Assembly (NCBI RefSeq): GCF_900302455.1
Contig: NZ_ONZG01000001.1
Coordinates: 124,001 to 188,000, forward strand
Direction: 5' to 3'
DNA length: 64,000 bases
DNA from: Falsiruegeria mediterranea M17
Lineage (GTDB): Bacteria > Pseudomonadota > Alphaproteobacteria > Rhodobacterales > Rhodobacteraceae
Part shown: in pieces, positions 18,431 through 28,087 of the stretch
Numbering within the stretch: the first letter of the stretch is position 1
How the letters are laid out: the number at the start of each line of letters is the position of its first letter
The notes under the pieces: generated by a model
Told to the model about the DNA's origin: nothing
Database searches by the model: none
Seen by the model: the letters and a program-made list of their open reading frames with translations, nothing else
Program-made: the position numbers and the translations under genes

Positions 18431-18482
18431 ATCTACATGGCTTCAATTTCCAAGGCATCTACATGGTCTCCAAGTTTCGAGC
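18431..18482 (+). repeat. 26-base tandem duplication at the methyltransferase start
   Basis: ATCTACATGG occurs at 18431 and again at 18457, and the 26-base units that begin there are largely alike (CTTCAATTTCCAAGGC against TCTCCAAGTTTCGAGC). The second copy carries the start codon of the methyltransferase gene. The first copy carries an out-of-frame ATG that leads quickly to a stop. Confidence 0.5.
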
Positions 18483-19272
18483 ATTGAAAGTCGCTACCGC
18501 GTTGAGAACCGTAGATCTGCTCATTCGATACACTCCACTCTTTGCCCACAAAGACGCTCCGCCCAATGTTCTAAACCTTGCTGGCGGCGGCGATTTCACA
18601 ACCGTTGGTGACGCAAACATCGCGGCGTTGGTTTCTCTGGCTGATCTGTCGGCTGGGGATGATACTCTTGAGATCGGATGCGGAATTGCGCGAAACGCGT
18701 ACGCCTTGCACCGAAAGTTCGGCGACAGCGTTACTTACGCAGGATTCGATGTCATGAAATTTTGCATCAGCTGGTCAAACAAGTACTTCGGTGCTGACAA
18801 ACCCAACTATTCCTTTCGTTATTCAAATATGACCAATTCAATGTATAACCCTTCGGGGGAAATCGCTCCTTCAGAGTACGATTTTGAGTACCCTGACGCG
18901 TCTTTTGACCTGGTGTTCGCAACGTCAGTTTTTACGCACATGCAAGAGCCGGACTTTTACCACTTTGTGAATGAAGCTCTGCGAGTTCTCAGGCCAAATG
19001 GTCGTTTCTACTTCACGGCATTTCTATGGGACGACGATGCAGAGCGCGCGACAAAAAGCGGAGAAGCCGCTTTTTCCTTTAAGTACCAAGCACAGGATTC
19101 ACGACTTGATAACAGGGAGGTACCTGATGCAGCCGTCGCTCATTCACGCAGCAAGCTTTTGGCGCACCTCGACACTCTGGGGGGCCAACCTCCTTTGATC
19201 ATAAACGGAGGTTGGAGGCGTAAGATCAACAAGCAGTTTCAAGACTGCGTTCTGATACGAAAAGCACAGTAA
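18463..19272 (+). CDS. Class I SAM-dependent methyltransferase
   Basis: A 269-residue protein with the SAM-binding glycine motif LEIGCGIARNAYAL near residue 71 and the downstream motifs SFDLVFATSVFTHM and EALRVLRPNGRFYFTAF of the methyltransferase_11/25 fold. The substrate is unknown; relatives act on sugars, lipids or small molecules. The coding sequence is visibly more A+T-rich than its neighbours and has no operon partner, which hints at horizontal transfer. AAGG lies seven bases before the ATG. Confidence 0.82.
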   Translation: MVSKFRALKVATALRTVDLLIRYTPLFAHKDAPPNVLNLAGGGDFTTVGDANIAALVSLADLSAGDDTLEIGCGIARNAYALHRKFGDSVTYAGFDVMKFCISWSNKYFGADKPNYSFRYSNMTNSMYNPSGEIAPSEYDFEYPDASFDLVFATSVFTHMQEPDFYHFVNEALRVLRPNGRFYFTAFLWDDDAERATKSGEAAFSFKYQAQDSRLDNREVPDAAVAHSRSKLLAHLDTLGGQPPLIINGGWRRKINKQFQDCVLIRKAQ

Positions 19273-19430
19273 GTTATTTCGAAGTTCCCTTCTCTGGCCC
19301 AATAGCAAACAAGATACCCGACGCCGCGATACGCGAATGAACCGAACAGCTAAGGTGAAAGTATCGCCATCAGCCCGCCCAGACAGAATGCGCACTGGGA
19401 AGTGCACCATAAGAAACAGTCTGGCGTTGT

Positions 19431-19751
19431 TTAATTCTTGCGCTCAGCCCTGGCTTGTCGCATCGCACCGCCGGTGCCGGTAATCCGCAAGTTTTTACCG
19501 TTGTCCAGCAATTCGACGTCCGCTTTTTCCAACTCGCCAGCCCAACCATGTTTAGTGCGTTCCAGTGCAGTGGTTTCCGCACCATCGCTCAAACGGCTCC
19601 ACACCATTTCGGTGCAATCGGCATTCACAGTGAAATCGCCGTAAACACCGTGCTCGCTGAAGGCGTAATCACCCGAGGCCCACGGGCAGGCAAAAGCAGC
19701 ACCAGAAAGCGTCAAGGCGCCAACAAAAGTAATCGTCGAAAAGAGTCTCAT
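19431..19751 (-). CDS. Small secreted protein of unknown function
   Basis: A 106-residue protein with a clear Sec signal peptide (MRLFSTITFVGALTLSGAAF, predicted cleavage after AFA near residue 21). The mature part of about 85 residues contains two cysteines, at the new N-terminus (ACPW) and in NADCTEMVW, which could form a disulfide. I do not recognise a named family. The gene is monocistronic and lies downstream of the CenR-like gene's terminator. Confidence 0.65.
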   Translation of the reverse strand: MRLFSTITFVGALTLSGAAFACPWASGDYAFSEHGVYGDFTVNADCTEMVWSRLSDGAETTALERTKHGWAGELEKADVELLDNGKNLRITGTGGAMRQARAERKN

Positions 19752-19829
19752 GGGGGTATCCAGTGTTGTGAAATTCAGATGCTCAAAAGATAGCGCAGAA
19801 TTTCAAATCGTCACAGCACCCCACCGGAC

Positions 19830-19857
19830 AAAAAAAAAGACCGGGCACAAGGCCCGG
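19830..19857 (-). terminator. Rho-independent terminator of the CenR-like gene
   Basis: Read on the minus strand, CCGGGC-CTTGT-GCCCGG is followed at once by TC and a run of nine T. It lies 100 bases past the stop of the response-regulator gene and is the clearest intrinsic terminator in this part of the window. Confidence 0.85.
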
Positions 19858-19956
19858 CCCAGTCCAACAGGGAGGTACATGTCATAACCCGGACATGTGC
19901 GGGATAGTGCGACCCTAAAGATGCAGCGCAGGTGCTGCTTTGATCTGGGTCAATAC

Positions 19957-20643
19957 TCAGGCCACCAGACGGTAGCCGCCGGACTCAGTCACCAGCAGGC
20001 GCGCGTTCGACGGATCAGGCTCGATCTTTTGACGCAGGCGATAGATGTGAGTTTCCAGCGTGTGGGTTGTAACACCTGCGTTGTAGCCCCAAACCTCGTG
20101 CAGCAGCACATCACGCGCCACGACACCATCCGTCGAACGGTAGAGGAACTTGAGGATGTTCGTCTCTTTCTCAGTCAGGCGGATCTTGCGGTCGTCATCG
20201 GTGATCAGCATCTTCATCGCGGGTTTGAATGTGTACGGCCCCAGCGTGAATACAGCATCCTCAGATTGCTCGTGCTGGCGCAGCTGTGCACGGATACGGG
20301 CCAGCAGCACCGGGAACTTAAAGGGTTTGGTGACATAATCATTGGCGCCCGCGTCCAAACCCAGGATGGTGTCGGCATCGCCGTCATGCCCCGTCAGCAT
20401 AAGGATCGGGCTTTTGACACCCTGTTTGCGCATCAAGCGACACAGCTCGCGCCCGTCGGTGTCGGGCAGGCCAACGTCGAGGATCACCAGATCATACAGC
20501 GCCTCTTTGACCCGCTCCATGGCGCTTTGGCCGTCGTTTGCTTCGAATACGTCGAAATCCTCGGTCATCACGAGCTGTTCGCTCAGCGCTTCGCGCAGGT
20601 CTTCGTCGTCATCCACCAGCAAGATCTTTTTCAGCTGAGCCAT
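19957..20643 (-). CDS. cenR: OmpR/PhoB-family response regulator, CenR-like
   Basis: A 228-residue regulator. The receiver domain has the acidic pocket DDDED, the phospho-acceptor Asp56 in LDVGLPDTDG, and the TKPF lysine. A C-terminal winged helix follows (IRLTEKETNILKFLYRS, then THTLETHIYRLRQKIEPDP). The sequence closely resembles the alphaproteobacterial CenR group as I remember it; CenR is an essential envelope regulator in Caulobacter and Rhodobacter. No histidine kinase gene is adjacent, so it is an orphan here. AGGAGG sits eight bases before the ATG, and a strong terminator follows. Confidence 0.85.
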   Translation of the reverse strand: MAQLKKILLVDDDEDLREALSEQLVMTEDFDVFEANDGQSAMERVKEALYDLVILDVGLPDTDGRELCRLMRKQGVKSPILMLTGHDGDADTILGLDAGANDYVTKPFKFPVLLARIRAQLRQHEQSEDAVFTLGPYTFKPAMKMLITDDDRKIRLTEKETNILKFLYRSTDGVVARDVLLHEVWGYNAGVTTHTLETHIYRLRQKIEPDPSNARLLVTESGGYRLVA

Positions 20644-20806
20644 CGTGGCGCCCTCCTAATTCCGTGCCCTACACTTGAGACCGATAAACGCATTCGACAA
20701 GATTTACTGCAATCGTCTCACGCCCTCGTGTCTATCGCAGGGTAATTGTTTCACATTCCTTACAATTGAGGATAGGAAGAGCCGCGAACGTTTTAGGGTA
20801 ACCTCA

Positions 20807-21904
20807 ATGAGCCTTGTCCCAGACATCACCGAACTTTTGGCGCGTGCGCGGTCCGATCTGCGCATGGGTGTTCCGGTGATCCTGACTGACGACGCAGGCC
20901 TGAGCGTGCTGTCCTGTTCCGCTGAAACCCTGAGCGCCCAACGCCTGCAGGATCTGCGCGATCTGGCAAATGGTCATCCCGTTGTCGCCGTGACCGTACG
21001 CCGAGCAGAGACATTGAAAGCGCGCGCATATGATGGGGACTTGGCCCGCATCGAGATCCCCGACTACGCGGATCTGAAATGGATTCAGTCGATTGCTGAC
21101 CCCTCGGACGACTTGAACACTCCGATGAAAGGCCCCCTTAAAACCGAACGGCAAGGCAGCGCCAGCTTGCACCGCATTGCCATTACTCTGGCCAAATCCG
21201 CCCGCCTGTTGCCTGCAGCCGTGGTTGCTCCGATCAAGGATGGTGCTGCTTTTGCGGGGTCACACGGCCTCACGTTGATTGAACACGCTCTTGCAGCACC
21301 GCACCTGACAGAACGCAGCCCCCTACATTCCATCTCGGCTGCACGCCTGCCGATGGAAGTGTCCGAGGCGGGTCGTTTGCATGTCTTCCGCCCCGAAGAC
21401 GGCGGCGAAGAGCATTATGCTGTCGAAATTGGCCGCCCAGATCGTGACAAACCGGTTCTGGCACGCCTGCATTCGGCCTGTTTCACAGGCGATATCATGG
21501 GCAGCCTGAAATGCGATTGCGGCCCGCAGTTGCGCGGAGCCTTGGCACAGATGGGGGCCGAGGGCGCAGGTGTTCTGCTTTACCTCAACCAAGAGGGCCG
21601 CGGTATTGGCTTGGCCAACAAGATGCGCGCCTATTTCCTGCAAGATCAAGGGTTTGACACCGTCGAAGCCAACCACCGGCTGGGGTTTGAGGATGATGAA
21701 CGCGACTTCCGCCTGGGTTCGGACATCTTGAAGGAACTGGGGTTCAAATCGGTACGCCTGCTGACCAACAACCCCAACAAGATCGCGATGATGGAACGTA
21801 CCGGCATCGCCGTGACCGAACGTGTCCCCCTGAAGGTTGGTGAAACCGCATTCAACCGCGACTATCTTGCAACCAAGGCGGCGAAGTCCGGGCATATGCT
21901 GTGA
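20807..21904 (+). CDS. ribA: GTP cyclohydrolase II (riboflavin biosynthesis)
   Basis: A 365-residue protein. The C-terminal half is GTP cyclohydrolase II, which opens GTP to the first riboflavin intermediate. The zinc cysteines are in SACFTGDIMGSLKCDCG, the catalytic stretch is LYLNQEGRGIGLANKMRAY, and the end motif is LLTNNPNKIAMMERTGI. The N-terminal 150 residues occupy the position of the DHBP synthase domain of RibBA proteins, but I cannot see that enzyme's acidic active-site motifs, so this half is probably degenerate. ATG at 20807 follows TTAGGG. The stop overlaps the next start by GTGA. Confidence 0.9.
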   Translation: MSLVPDITELLARARSDLRMGVPVILTDDAGLSVLSCSAETLSAQRLQDLRDLANGHPVVAVTVRRAETLKARAYDGDLARIEIPDYADLKWIQSIADPSDDLNTPMKGPLKTERQGSASLHRIAITLAKSARLLPAAVVAPIKDGAAFAGSHGLTLIEHALAAPHLTERSPLHSISAARLPMEVSEAGRLHVFRPEDGGEEHYAVEIGRPDRDKPVLARLHSACFTGDIMGSLKCDCGPQLRGALAQMGAEGAGVLLYLNQEGRGIGLANKMRAYFLQDQGFDTVEANHRLGFEDDERDFRLGSDILKELGFKSVRLLTNNPNKIAMMERTGIAVTERVPLKVGETAFNRDYLATKAAKSGHML

Positions 21905-22401
21905 CACCTGACGATTTGGTCCTGACGCCTCGTGGTGTTCGGTTTCGTGGTCGGCTCTACCCTTGCTCGATTGGCAAGGGCGGCATTCGTCAGGACAAGC
22001 GCGAGGGCGACGGAGCCACTCCGGTCGGAGCGCATCGGATTGTGGGTATGCTCTATCGTCCCGACCGTATCGCGCGCCCTGCGCCCTGGGCCCGCCCAAT
22101 CGGTCCGGGTGATCTGTGGTCGGATGCTTCGGGCGAGCGGGACTATAACCTGCAGGTTCGAGTGCCCTATGCGCACAGCCATGAAACGCTGCGCCGCGCC
22201 GATCCGCTTTATGATCTGGTTCTGATCACCGATTGGAACTGGCCCATTGCCACGCCGGGTCAGGGCTCCGCCATTTTTATCCATCAGTGGCGCAGACCGG
22301 GGTATCCGACCGAAGGGTGCATTGCCTTTCGCCGCGATCACCTGCACGAAATCGCGCGCGCCATTCAGCCCGGCACACGACTTATGGTGCCGGAGTTTTA
22401 A
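21901..22401 (+). CDS. L,D-transpeptidase (YkuD) family protein
   Basis: A 166-residue protein starting with GTG inside the ribA stop (GTGA). It carries the YkuD catalytic signature: the His in SAIFIHQWRRP and the catalytic Cys in GYPTEGCIAF. YkuD enzymes form 3-3 peptidoglycan crosslinks or attach proteins to peptidoglycan. No signal peptide is seen, which is unusual for a periplasmic enzyme and common in this short stand-alone subgroup, so its location is uncertain. It is translationally coupled to ribA. The 3' end overlaps the yggS end by 20 bases. Confidence 0.85.
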   Translation: MTPDDLVLTPRGVRFRGRLYPCSIGKGGIRQDKREGDGATPVGAHRIVGMLYRPDRIARPAPWARPIGPGDLWSDASGERDYNLQVRVPYAHSHETLRRADPLYDLVLITDWNWPIATPGQGSAIFIHQWRRPGYPTEGCIAFRRDHLHEIARAIQPGTRLMVPEF

Positions 22402-23044
22402 CCCGCTCACCAAAGATCGCTGAGCCAACGCGCACGTGGGTTGCACCCAAAGCAATCGCCCGTTCAAAGTCGCTGCTCATGCCCATGGACAGCCCCCGCA
22501 GCTCGTTGCGTGCTGCTATCTTTGCCAAGAGCGCAAAGTGCAACGCAGGCTCTTCTTCGACCGGCGGGATGCACATCAAGCCTTTGACGGGAAGATCCAA
22601 AGAACGACATTCCGCAATGAAATCATCAGCTTCCAGGGGCAGGATGCCCGCCTTTTGTGGCTCTTCACCGGTGTTGACCTGAATGAACAGATCCGGGCAA
22701 TGACCCATCTCTTGCGCCAGTCTCGCCAGCGATTTGGCCAGCTTGGGGCGATCCACTGAATGAATGGCGTGGCACAGCTCCATCGCTTGGCGTGCCTTGT
22801 TGGTTTGCAGCGGGCCGATCAAATGCAGGTCGACGCCTGAAAATCGCTCCATGAAATCGGGCCATTTGCCAGCGGCCTCTTGCACCCTGTTTTCACCAAA
22901 ACAGCGATGCCCTTGCTCCAATACGGCCTCAACCCGATCATTGGGTTGAACCTTGGACACGGCAATCAATTTCACAGAATCTGCATCGCGTCCGGCGGCT
23001 TGGGCGGCTTTGGCAATACGGGCAGAGATGTCTTGCAGCGACAT
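22382..23044 (-). CDS. yggS: PLP-homeostasis protein, YggS/PROSC family
   Basis: A 220-residue single-domain PLP-binding protein with the alanine-racemase-like barrel. The PLP lysine is Lys31 in LIAVSKVQP, and FGENRVQEAAGKW, HLIGPLQTNKAR, LMCIPP and GLSMGMSSDFERAIALGAT are family signatures. YggS proteins buffer cellular PLP and influence amino-acid pools; no catalytic activity is known. The gene overlaps the convergent L,D-transpeptidase gene by 20 bases. It lies downstream of the porin gene but is separated from it by a terminator on the porin side only if read leftward. Confidence 0.92.
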   Translation of the reverse strand: MSLQDISARIAKAAQAAGRDADSVKLIAVSKVQPNDRVEAVLEQGHRCFGENRVQEAAGKWPDFMERFSGVDLHLIGPLQTNKARQAMELCHAIHSVDRPKLAKSLARLAQEMGHCPDLFIQVNTGEEPQKAGILPLEADDFIAECRSLDLPVKGLMCIPPVEEEPALHFALLAKIAARNELRGLSMGMSSDFERAIALGATHVRVGSAIFGERVKTPAP

Positions 23045-23091
23045 GGAATTCCTCGATCAGCGTTTGCCGCAGGAAAACACCATGTTGCGGC

Positions 23092-23122
23092 AAAAGAAAA
23101 GGGCAGGTCCGAAGACCCGCCC
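23092..23122 (-). terminator. Rho-independent terminator of the porin gene
   Basis: On the minus strand, GGGCGGGTC-TTCG-GACCTGCCC forms a nine-pair stem with a stable TTCG loop and one wobble, followed by TTTTCTTTT. It lies 30 bases past the porin stop, between the porin and yggS genes. Confidence 0.85.
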
Positions 23123-23151
23123 AAATTCGATACCGTCAAGCGGTGTACAGC

Positions 23152-24180
23152 TTAGAAGCTGAAGTACACACCAGCCTGGAAGGTGTCGTTGTCGTTCGAA
23201 GCACGGCGGTAGCCGGTTTCGAAGGACGCGCCGCCACCCAGGTCGTACGAGTAGTGGATACCGTACGAGGTGCCTTCGCCTTGGTTCGAACCGGCGATTG
23301 CGTCGCGGTTGTCGCCACGGCCGTTTGCAACGTCAGCAGCCGAAACTGCGTCTTCGTTGGTGACCCAAACCAGGATGTTCGACGCTGCGCCGATGTCGTA
23401 GTTGCCGTACAGGCCAACTTTGCCGATGCCTTCGTTGTCAGCATAGGCCAAGCGAACGCCCCAGTTACCGCCGTCATACGAACCGGTAAGGATGTACTTC
23501 TTTTCCCACATGTTGTCGGAATCCTGGTACGAACCAGCAACGTTGAAGTCGCCGAAGTTGTACGCCAGCATGATTGCCGCACGTGCAGCTGCGTTAGGCG
23601 AACCGTTGCCAACGCCCGGGTTAACGGTGCTGTTGTTACGCTTCGAGTACGAGATGTGGCCTGTGAAGCCGCCAGCCGAGTACAGTGCTTCCACACCGTT
23701 CACGCCGCCGCCACCGGACGAGTATGCATCCCAGTTGAAGTATTCGTTGCTGACGTTACCAACGTGCGAAACGAAGCCTGCACCGTCGATACCAGTACCT
23801 GCGGTACGGGTTTCAAGGTAGGTGCCGGGGGTGTTTTCAACCGCGCCGATGATGTTGCCGACGTTCAGGCGGAAGCCTTCGTAGGTCACACCAAAGCGAG
23901 CACCGTTTGCCTGGCGGACCGCGCCAACAACGTTGTCACGGCTTTCAGCCTGGATACGGAAACGAGCGTCGAAGCCAACACCCGAGTCAGACTCTGCCGA
24001 CATGTCGAACTGCAGACGCAGACGGCTGGTGATGGTGGTCTTGGAGATACCGTTAACGTTGCTGTCGTTGGCATCGTTGTAGTCCAAGCCGAAACGGCCG
24101 TAGCCGCTGATACGAACGTCTGCTGCTGCGACGCTTGCGGTAGCGATCAGCGCAGTCGTTGCGAAGAGAACTTTTTTCAT
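23152..24180 (-). CDS. Outer-membrane porin (Rhodobacter type)
   Basis: A 342-residue protein with a signal peptide (MKKVLFATTALIATASVAAA, cleaved before DVRISGYGRFG). Regular short alternating hydrophobic strands and a terminal aromatic residue (VYFSF) mark a 16-strand general porin. It would form trimeric channels for small hydrophilic solutes. GAGGGAAAAACG before the ATG, A+T-rich wobble avoidance and a strong terminator fit a very highly expressed gene. It is monocistronic. The CenR-like regulator encoded nearby controls envelope genes in relatives, but a link here is only inference. Confidence 0.92.
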   Translation of the reverse strand: MKKVLFATTALIATASVAAADVRISGYGRFGLDYNDANDSNVNGISKTTITSRLRLQFDMSAESDSGVGFDARFRIQAESRDNVVGAVRQANGARFGVTYEGFRLNVGNIIGAVENTPGTYLETRTAGTGIDGAGFVSHVGNVSNEYFNWDAYSSGGGGVNGVEALYSAGGFTGHISYSKRNNSTVNPGVGNGSPNAAARAAIMLAYNFGDFNVAGSYQDSDNMWEKKYILTGSYDGGNWGVRLAYADNEGIGKVGLYGNYDIGAASNILVWVTNEDAVSAADVANGRGDNRDAIAGSNQGEGTSYGIHYSYDLGGGASFETGYRRASNDNDTFQAGVYFSF

Positions 24181-24492
24181 CGTTTTTCCCTCGGTTTTCT
24201 ATTCACATGCCCAAACCGGAGAATCCAGCGTGGGTATGGAGAGGGGTTTCGCTCTTTTACCCCCCTTGTTGCAAGGCTTGGGGTGCTGGTCCTAAGCAAA
24301 GTCGTCACGGATGGTGCAGCTTTGCCACAGTCCAAGCTGCTCACTGGCGAAATTCCGGCACATCATCGCCAGATAACGGAATTTTGCGTCCGCCATATAC
24401 GCCGTGTACGTGCGCGCGTGGCACTTAGACTCTTGCCCAGCTTGGCTGGCAAAGGTAGGACATGCTGTAGAAAGTAGTGGTGGGATTGCCTG
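24181..24492. other. 312-base divergent intergenic region
   Basis: This stretch separates the porin gene (leftward) from the DUF3576 gene (rightward) and must hold both promoters. I see a GAGGGG...ACCCCCC imperfect inverted repeat around 24240-24265 and no tRNA, small protein gene or recognised regulatory site. The long porin leader could hold a small-RNA target, but nothing in the sequence shows it. Confidence 0.5.
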
Positions 24493-24996
24493 ATGGTGCT
24501 GCAAAAGACGATTAAAGTGACTTTGCTCCTGGCTTTGTGCGCAGGAGTCGCAGCATGCGGTAACAGACGCGCAGCCACGACCAGCTCAGTCGGGCCGCTG
24601 GGGCCGGATGATGCGATCACCACCAACCGGGAATCTGCGCCGACAAATTACGAGAAATCGTCGATCTGGGACGTTTTCGGCCCAAACAACAGCGAACAGA
24701 CCGCTAACGTGAACCGCTATCTTTGGGCGGCATCGCTGGACGTCCTGAGCTTTTTGCCCGTGCAGTCGGTCGATCCCTTTACCGGTGTCATCGTGACCGG
24801 ATACGGCACCCCGCCCGGCGGCGGACGTTCATATCGGGCAACTGTGCACATCAAGGATCCCGCTTTGGAGGCACGCTCCCTTAACGTTGCATTGCAAAGC
24901 AAGGGCGGCCCGGTCAGCGCAGGAACCACGCGCGCCGTCGAAGACGCAATTCTGTCGCGCGCGCGACAGCTACGCATTGCGGACGACAAACTCTAG
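24493..24996 (+). CDS. DUF3576 lipoprotein
   Basis: A 167-residue protein. The signal peptide ends in a lipobox (LCAGVAACG, Cys22), so it is a lipoprotein. The body matches DUF3576: SSIWDVFGPNNSEQ, VNRYLWAASLDVLSFLPV and TGYGTPPGGGRSYRATVH, with the closing AILSRARQLR. The family is largely alphaproteobacterial and uncharacterised. In this window it precedes leuS-lptE-holA, but a strong terminator separates it from leuS, so it is probably its own transcript. Confidence 0.85.
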   Translation: MVLQKTIKVTLLLALCAGVAACGNRRAATTSSVGPLGPDDAITTNRESAPTNYEKSSIWDVFGPNNSEQTANVNRYLWAASLDVLSFLPVQSVDPFTGVIVTGYGTPPGGGRSYRATVHIKDPALEARSLNVALQSKGGPVSAGTTRAVEDAILSRARQLRIADDKL

Positions 24997-25022
24997 AAAC
25001 CCGCAGAAATACCATCTATCAC

Positions 25023-25053
25023 AACGCCGGGTTCCTGCCCGGCGTTTTCATTT
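25023..25053 (+). terminator. Rho-independent terminator after the DUF3576 gene
   Basis: AACGCCGGG (25023-25031) and CCCGGCGTT (25038-25046) form a perfect nine-pair stem with loop TTCCTG, followed by TTCATTT. It lies 27 bases past the stop and just before the leuS ribosome site. Confidence 0.85.
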
Positions 25054-25071
25054 ACCCAAGGACCGCATCTG

Positions 25072-27609
25072 ATGTCGCGCTATTCCGCCAACGAAATCGA
25101 AGCCAAATGGCAAGAGGCCTGGGACAAGGCCGGGATTTTCACCGCCAAACGCAGCGCGGACAAACCCAAGTATTATGTGCTTGAGATGTTTCCCTACCCG
25201 TCGGGGCGCATTCACATGGGGCACGTGCGCAACTACACCATGGGCGACGTGATCGCGCGGCACAAATTGGCGACCGGACACAATGTTCTGCACCCGATGG
25301 GTTGGGATGCCTTTGGGATGCCTGCAGAAAATGCGGCCATGGCCATTGGCGGCCACCCCAAGGATTGGACATACAGCAACATCGCCGACATGCGCGGTCA
25401 GATGAAGCCCCTGGGTCTGTCCATCGACTGGTCCCGCGAATTCGCCACCTGCGACCCGGAATATTATGGCCAGCAGCAGGCGCTGTTCCTGGACATGCTG
25501 GGCAAGGGTCTGGTCTATCGCAAGAACGCCGTCGTGAACTGGGATCCGGTCGACATGACCGTGTTGGCCAACGAACAGGTTGAAAATGGTCGCGGCTGGC
25601 GTTCGGGCGCATTGGTGGAACGCCGCGAGTTGACGCAGTGGTTCTTTAAGATCTCGGATTATTCCGAAGAGCTGCTGAGCGCACTGGATACCCTCGATAA
25701 CTGGCCCGCCAAGGTCCGATTGATGCAGGAAAACTGGATCGGCAAGTCGCGTGGCCTGCAGTTTGCGTTCGAGCGCACCGATGATGCCGAGCCAATCACC
25801 GTCTACACCACCCGCCCCGACACTCTGCTCGGCGCGTCATTTGTTGGTATCTCGCCCGATCATCCGATCTCGAAAGAGATGGAGAAGGACAACCCCGAAC
25901 TGGCCGAGTTCCTGGCCGAATGCCGCAAAGGTGGCACCACCGAAGAGGCGATCGAGACCGCAGAAAAGCTGGGCTATGACACCGGTATCCGCGTCAAACA
26001 CCCGCTGGACCCGAATTGGGAGCTGCCAGTCTGGATCGCGAACTTCATCCTGATGGATTACGGCACCGGTGCAATCTTTGCCTGCCCCGCGCATGACCAA
26101 CGTGACCTGGATTTCTGCCGCAAGTACGACTTGCCCGTGGTAGATACTTTCTTTGCGCTGGACGACGACACACCGGTCGACAAGATCGCCTTTGTGCCGC
26201 CGAAAACCGAAAAGGTCCGCTGGGTGAATCACTTTGCCGGTTTGACCGAGGCGACGGGTGATGAAGCGATCAACGCCACCGTCGATTTCGCCGAAAACGC
26301 GGGCTGGGGCAAAGGAGTCACCAAATACCGCCTGCGCGACTGGGGCTTGAGCCGCCAGCGTTACTGGGGTTGCCCGATTCCGGTTGTCCACTGCGACACC
26401 TGCGGCGTCGTGCCCGAGAAGAAAGAGAACCTGCCGGTTCAGCTGCCCGACGATGTGTCTTTCGACAAACCCGGCAACCCGCTGGACCGTCACCCGACCT
26501 GGCGCGACTGCGCCTGCCCGTCCTGCGGCGCTCCGGCCAAGCGCGAAACCGACACGATGGACACTTTCGTCGATTCGTCGTGGTATTTCGCCCGTTTCAC
26601 CGCCCCACGGGCTGAAACGCCGACCGATCTGGCCGAGGCCGAATACTGGATGAACGTCGATCAATATATCGGCGGCATCGAGCATGCGATCCTGCACCTG
26701 CTCTATTCCCGTTTCTTCGCACGTGCGATGAACATCACCGGCCACCTGCCCGAAAAGGCGATCGAGCCGTTTGATGCGCTGTTCACCCAAGGCATGGTCA
26801 CGCATGAGATTTATCAGACCCGCGACGCCAATGGCCGCCCGGTCTATCACCTGCCCGAAGATGTGACGGACGGCAAACTGGCCGACGGCACAGAGGTCGA
26901 GATCATCCCATCGGCCAAGATGTCCAAATCGAAAAAGAACGTGGTCGATCCGGTCAGCATCATCTCGGCTTTTGGTGCCGATACCGCGCGCTGGTTCGTC
27001 CTGTCCGACTCGCCCCCCGAACGCGACGTTGAATGGACCGCCGCAGGGGCCGAGGCCGCGCATAAGCACCTGAACCGGGTGTGGAACCTGTGCGACAAGA
27101 TCGGCGCCATGGACCCGAACGCACAGGGCGAAGGCGACGAAGAGCTGCTGCGCGAAATGCATAAAGCCATCCGCGACGTGACACTGGGGCTGGAAAGCTT
27201 TGGCTTTAATGCCTCCATTGCCAAGCTGTATGGCTTCACCAACACGCTGGCGAAATGCAAAGCAGGCGCTGCGGCGCAAAAGCAGGCCATCAAGACGCTG
27301 GCCCAGCTGATGTCGCCGATGACCCCGCACTTGGCCGAAGACATCTGGGCTCATCAGGGCGGCGAAGGGCTGATCGCAACTGCCCCATGGCCGGTCGCGG
27401 ATGAGGCGATGCTGGTCGATGACACCGTCACCCTTCCAATCCAGATCAACGGCAAGCGCCGCGCGGAAATCAGCGTGCCTGCCGATATGGACAAGGCAGA
27501 GGTTGAAAAAATCGCCATGGCAACCGAAGCTGTGCAAAAGGCGCTGGATGGGTCGGCGCCCAAGAAGGTTATCGTTGTGCCGGGCCGGATCGTGAATGTC
27601 GTGGTTTAA
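25072..27609 (+). CDS. leuS: Leucyl-tRNA synthetase
   Basis: An 845-residue class Ia synthetase that charges tRNA-Leu. The HIGH-type motif is in [15 protein letters not shown] near residue 40, the KMSKS motif in [11 protein letters not shown] near residue 620, and the CP1 editing domain lies between ([33 protein letters not shown]). A zinc-type CPSCG pair is in the insert. Length is normal for bacterial LeuRS. AAGGACCGCATCTG precedes the ATG. It overlaps lptE by 14 bases, starting a leuS-lptE-holA operon. Confidence 0.98.
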   Translation: MSRYSANEIEAKWQEAWDKAGIFTAKRSADKPKYYVLEMFPYPSGRIHMGHVRNYTMGDVIARHKLATGHNVLHPMGWDAFGMPAENAAMAIGGHPKDWTYSNIADMRGQMKPLGLSIDWSREFATCDPEYYGQQQALFLDMLGKGLVYRKNAVVNWDPVDMTVLANEQVENGRGWRSGALVERRELTQWFFKISDYSEELLSALDTLDNWPAKVRLMQENWIGKSRGLQFAFERTDDAEPITVYTTRPDTLLGASFVGISPDHPISKEMEKDNPELAEFLAECRKGGTTEEAIETAEKLGYDTGIRVKHPLDPNWELPVWIANFILMDYGTGAIFACPAHDQRDLDFCRKYDLPVVDTFFALDDDTPVDKIAFVPPKTEKVRWVNHFAGLTEATGDEAINATVDFAENAGWGKGVTKYRLRDWGLSRQRYWGCPIPVVHCDTCGVVPEKKENLPVQLPDDVSFDKPGNPLDRHPTWRDCACPSCGAPAKRETDTMDTFVDSSWYFARFTAPRAETPTDLAEAEYWMNVDQYIGGIEHAILHLLYSRFFARAMNITGHLPEKAIEPFDALFTQGMVTHEIYQTRDANGRPVYHLPEDVTDGKLADGTEVEIIPSAKMSKSKKNVVDPVSIISAFGADTARWFVLSDSPPERDVEWTAAGAEAAHKHLNRVWNLCDKIGAMDPNAQGEGDEELLREMHKAIRDVTLGLESFGFNASIAKLYGFTNTLAKCKAGAAAQKQAIKTLAQLMSPMTPHLAEDIWAHQGGEGLIATAPWPVADEAMLVDDTVTLPIQINGKRRAEISVPADMDKAEVEKIAMATEAVQKALDGSAPKKVIVVPGRIVNVVV

Positions 27610-28087
27610 CAGAAAATTCCTGCTGATGATCCCGCTGGCTCTTTCGGCCTGCGGGTTCCAGCCAGTCTATGGCACAGGCGGCACAGGCTCGGCCTTGCGC
27701 GGTAAGGTTGAAGTGTCGGCGCCTGATGACGTCGAAAGTTATTGGCTGGTGCAAAACCTCGAAGAGCGTTTGGGCCGCAGCGCCTCCTCTGCCTCGGATT
27801 ATGAATTGGCCGTTAACGTTGCTACCGCCGAGCAGGGTCAAGCGATCACCGCGTCCAACGAAATCACCCGCTATTCAATAATCGGTTCTGCCAACTACAC
27901 CTTGACGAACAAGGCCTCGGGTCAAATCGTGGCTTCTGGCGAGGTCGACAACTTCACCGGCTATTCCGCCACCGGCTCGACCGTGGAAACCCTGGCCAGT
28001 GAGCGGGACGCGCGTCACCGGCTGATGACCATCCTGGCGGATCAGATCACCACACAGCTGTATTCCACTGCGGACCTGCCCACATGA
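27596..28087 (+). CDS. lptE: LPS-assembly lipoprotein LptE-like
   Basis: A 163-residue lipoprotein. The short signal peptide [20 protein letters not shown] ends in lipobox LSAC (Cys19), followed by GFQPVYG, the usual start of alphaproteobacterial LptE. LptE plugs the LptD barrel that inserts LPS in the outer membrane. Sequence conservation in this family is low, so the call rests on the N-terminal signature, the size, and the leuS-lptE-holA gene order, which is classic. It overlaps leuS by 14 bases and holA by ATGA. Confidence 0.85.
   Translation: MSWFNRKFLLMIPLALSACGFQPVYGTGGTGSALRGKVEVSAPDDVESYWLVQNLEERLGRSASSASDYELAVNVATAEQGQAITASNEITRYSIIGSANYTLTNKASGQIVASGEVDNFTGYSATGSTVETLASERDARHRLMTILADQITTQLYSTADLPT

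Noticed and set aside
21901-22401. A frameshifted extension of ribA
   Set aside because: The GTGA overlap and a complete YkuD catalytic motif show a separate gene.
23143-24477. 444-residue frame on the + strand
   Set aside because: It is antisense to the porin gene, which has a signal peptide, ribosome site and terminator; the shadow arises from biased codon use.
24181-24492. A tRNA or riboswitch in the longest intergenic gap
   Set aside because: No cloverleaf, anticodon stem or conserved riboswitch core was visible on either strand.
25837-27537. 566-residue frame on the minus strand
   Set aside because: It is entirely antisense to leuS; its composition (His, Arg, Val) is that of a reverse-complement shadow.
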